Of a stretch of DNA of 6,178 nucleotides, positions 4,940 to 6,178 are shown in pieces. Every line of letters starts with the position of its first letter. Positions within the stretch are counted from its first letter, which is position 1. A program made the translations under genes and the position numbers. Origin of the DNA: JALZHR01 sp036389695 (GTDB taxonomy: Bacteria > Acidobacteriota > Blastocatellia > Pyrinomonadales > Pyrinomonadaceae); contig DASVWG010000252.1 in assembly GCA_036389695.1 (NCBI GenBank), positions 1 through 6,178 of the forward strand. Direction: 5' to 3'. Under the pieces are notes generated by a model. That model made no database searches and was not told where the DNA came from. It saw only the letters and a program-made list of their open reading frames with translations.

Positions 4940-6178
4940 TTGACGAATCCGAATGTAACCATCGGCGCGGTCGCCGAAAGATTAGATGCAAAATTTTACG
5001 GAAACGCCGAAGCTTTAGTTTCGGACGTGACGCACGATTCGCGCCAGGCGCGCGCCGGCTCGCTGTTCGTCGCCGTGCGCGGGCATTCGATGGACGGGCA
5101 TCGCTTTGTCGATGACGTTATGCGGCGCGGCGCGGTCGGCATCATCTCCGAATTCGAAAAACCGCAAAGCTTCGCGGGCGCGTGGCTGCAAGTCAAAGAC
5201 GCGCGCATCGCTTTAGCCGAAGCCGCCGACGTGATAAACGGAAATCCCTCGCATCATCTGAAGCTCGTCGGCATTACGGGCACGAACGGCAAAACGACGA
5301 CGACTTATCTGACATTCGCTCTAGCCGAAGCCAACGGCGAAAAACCCGCGATGCTGACGACGGTCGAATACCGCATCGGCGACCAGTCAGAACCGGCGGT
5401 CAGAACGACGCCGGAAGCTTCCGACACGCAGAGATTTTTGCGCGAGGCGCTGGAAAAAGGCTGCCGGATGGCGGCGATGGAAACGTCTTCGCAGGCGATT
5501 GACCTGCATCGCTGCGACGCGCTGCGCTTTCAGGTGGCGATTTTTACAAACCTGACACGCGACCATCTGGATTATCATCACACGATGGAAAATTATTTCG
5601 ACGCGAAAAAGAAATTATTCGACGGTCGTCTGGGCGAAAAACCGGCGTCCAGCGCGATAAATATCGACGATAGTTGGGGCAGAAAATTAGCCATCGAATT
5701 AAAGGTCGAAAATCAGCGCGTCATAACTTTCGCGCAGGACAATCCGGCGGATTTGACGGCGGAAAACGTCGAGGTCTCGCTGATAAAAGGAACTTCGTTT
5801 TTATTAAAAACGCCGCGCGGCGAAAGACAGGTCACGTCGCCGCTGGTCGGCAAGCCGCACGTTTACAATATTCTTTCGGCGACCGCAGCCGCGCTCGAAC
5901 TCGGTTACGATTTGGACAAAATCACGGAAGGAATCAAAACCTGCGTCGGCGCGCCCGGACGTTTTGAGCGCGTCGCGCACGACGGAAATTTCGCGGTCGT
6001 CGTCGATTACGCGCACACGGACGACGCGCTTTTTAACACCTTAAAAACCGCGCGCGATTTGACCGACGGGCGCATCATCACCGTTTTCGGCTGCGGCGGC
6101 GACCGCGACCGGACGAAACGCGCCCCGATGGGCGCAGTCGCCGGTCGAAACAGCGATTTGGTCATCATCACCTCGGAT
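4940..6178 (+). CDS. murE: UDP-MurNAc-tripeptide synthetase MurE (3' end outside window)
   Basis: The first 413 residues of an enzyme usually about 490-510 long. MurE is a cytoplasmic ATP-dependent ligase that adds the third amino acid (meso-diaminopimelate or L-lysine) to UDP-MurNAc-L-Ala-D-Glu in peptidoglycan synthesis. Residues about 1-100 are the UDP-binding domain, with THDSRQARAGSLFVAVRG (31-48). The ATPase domain follows, with the P-loop GITGTNGKTTT (111-121, Lys118), the TTP substrate motif (156-158), METSSQAIDLHR (180-191), TNLTRDHLDYH (203-213), and the probable carbamylated Lys223 in DAKKKLF. The C-terminal ligase domain begins near GRFERV (340-345), with VDYAHTDDAL (355-364) and FGCGGDRDRTKR (383-394). 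The window ends at ITSD; the DNPR or alternative motif that shows which amino acid is added starts at this Asp and cannot be read. Two departures from what I recall as common: Gln185 where SSHAL has His, and Asp361 where YAHTPDAL has Pro. No ftsI or ftsL gene precedes it. Confidence 0.96.
   Translation, partial: MTNPNVTIGAVAERLDAKFYGNAEALVSDVTHDSRQARAGSLFVAVRGHSMDGHRFVDDVMRRGAVGIISEFEKPQSFAGAWLQVKDARIALAEAADVINGNPSHHLKLVGITGTNGKTTTTYLTFALAEANGEKPAMLTTVEYRIGDQSEPAVRTTPEASDTQRFLREALEKGCRMAAMETSSQAIDLHRCDALRFQVAIFTNLTRDHLDYHHTMENYFDAKKKLFDGRLGEKPASSAINIDDSWGRKLAIELKVENQRVITFAQDNPADLTAENVEVSLIKGTSFLLKTPRGERQVTSPLVGKPHVYNILSATAAALELGYDLDKITEGIKTCVGAPGRFERVAHDGNFAVVVDYAHTDDALFNTLKTARDLTDGRIITVFGCGGDRDRTKRAPMGAVAGRNSDLVIITSD

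Overview
The window holds six protein-coding genes. Two are cut by the window edges: an EAL-domain gene on the left and murE on the right. Coding DNA is moderately GC-rich, intergenic DNA is AT-rich, and genes start with clear purine-rich ribosome binding sites. The secreted prolyl oligopeptidase, the SIMPL-domain protein, the EAL enzyme and murE all fit a free-living bacterium with a peptidoglycan wall. Overall style (GC-rich genes, AATTACG-type intergenic hairpins) reminds me of Acidobacteriota, perhaps Blastocatellia, but no marker here fixes the taxonomy and this is a weak inference.

Layout: (1) 2-433 (+), the C-terminal end of an EAL cyclic-di-GMP phosphodiesterase. (2) 434-753, a 320-bp gene-free stretch dominated by about nine 21-bp tandem repeats (458-646). 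The last unit forms a perfect hairpin followed by a T-rich run, which looks like a terminator. (3) 754-2871 (+), a complete secreted prolyl oligopeptidase with an intact S9A catalytic triad. (4) 2890-2941, a long AT-rich hairpin between two converging genes. (5) 4323-2946 (-), a probable two-gene operon: a membrane-anchored SIMPL (DUF541) protein, then 19 bp later an unrecognised 206-aa anchored protein. (6) 4462-4502, a rho-independent terminator on the minus strand that separates this operon from (7) 4814-4545 (-), an 89-aa protein with two membrane helices. (8) 4815-4939, a divergent promoter region. (9) 4940-6178 (+), murE, starting at TTG and cut just at the Asp that begins the substrate-specificity motif.

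The genes do not form one pathway. Three cell-envelope minus-strand genes sit between a secreted peptidase and a peptidoglycan synthesis gene. The least explained parts are the 21-bp array, the AATTACG hairpin and the 206-aa protein. I see no mobile element, RNA gene or CRISPR array, and no defence system.
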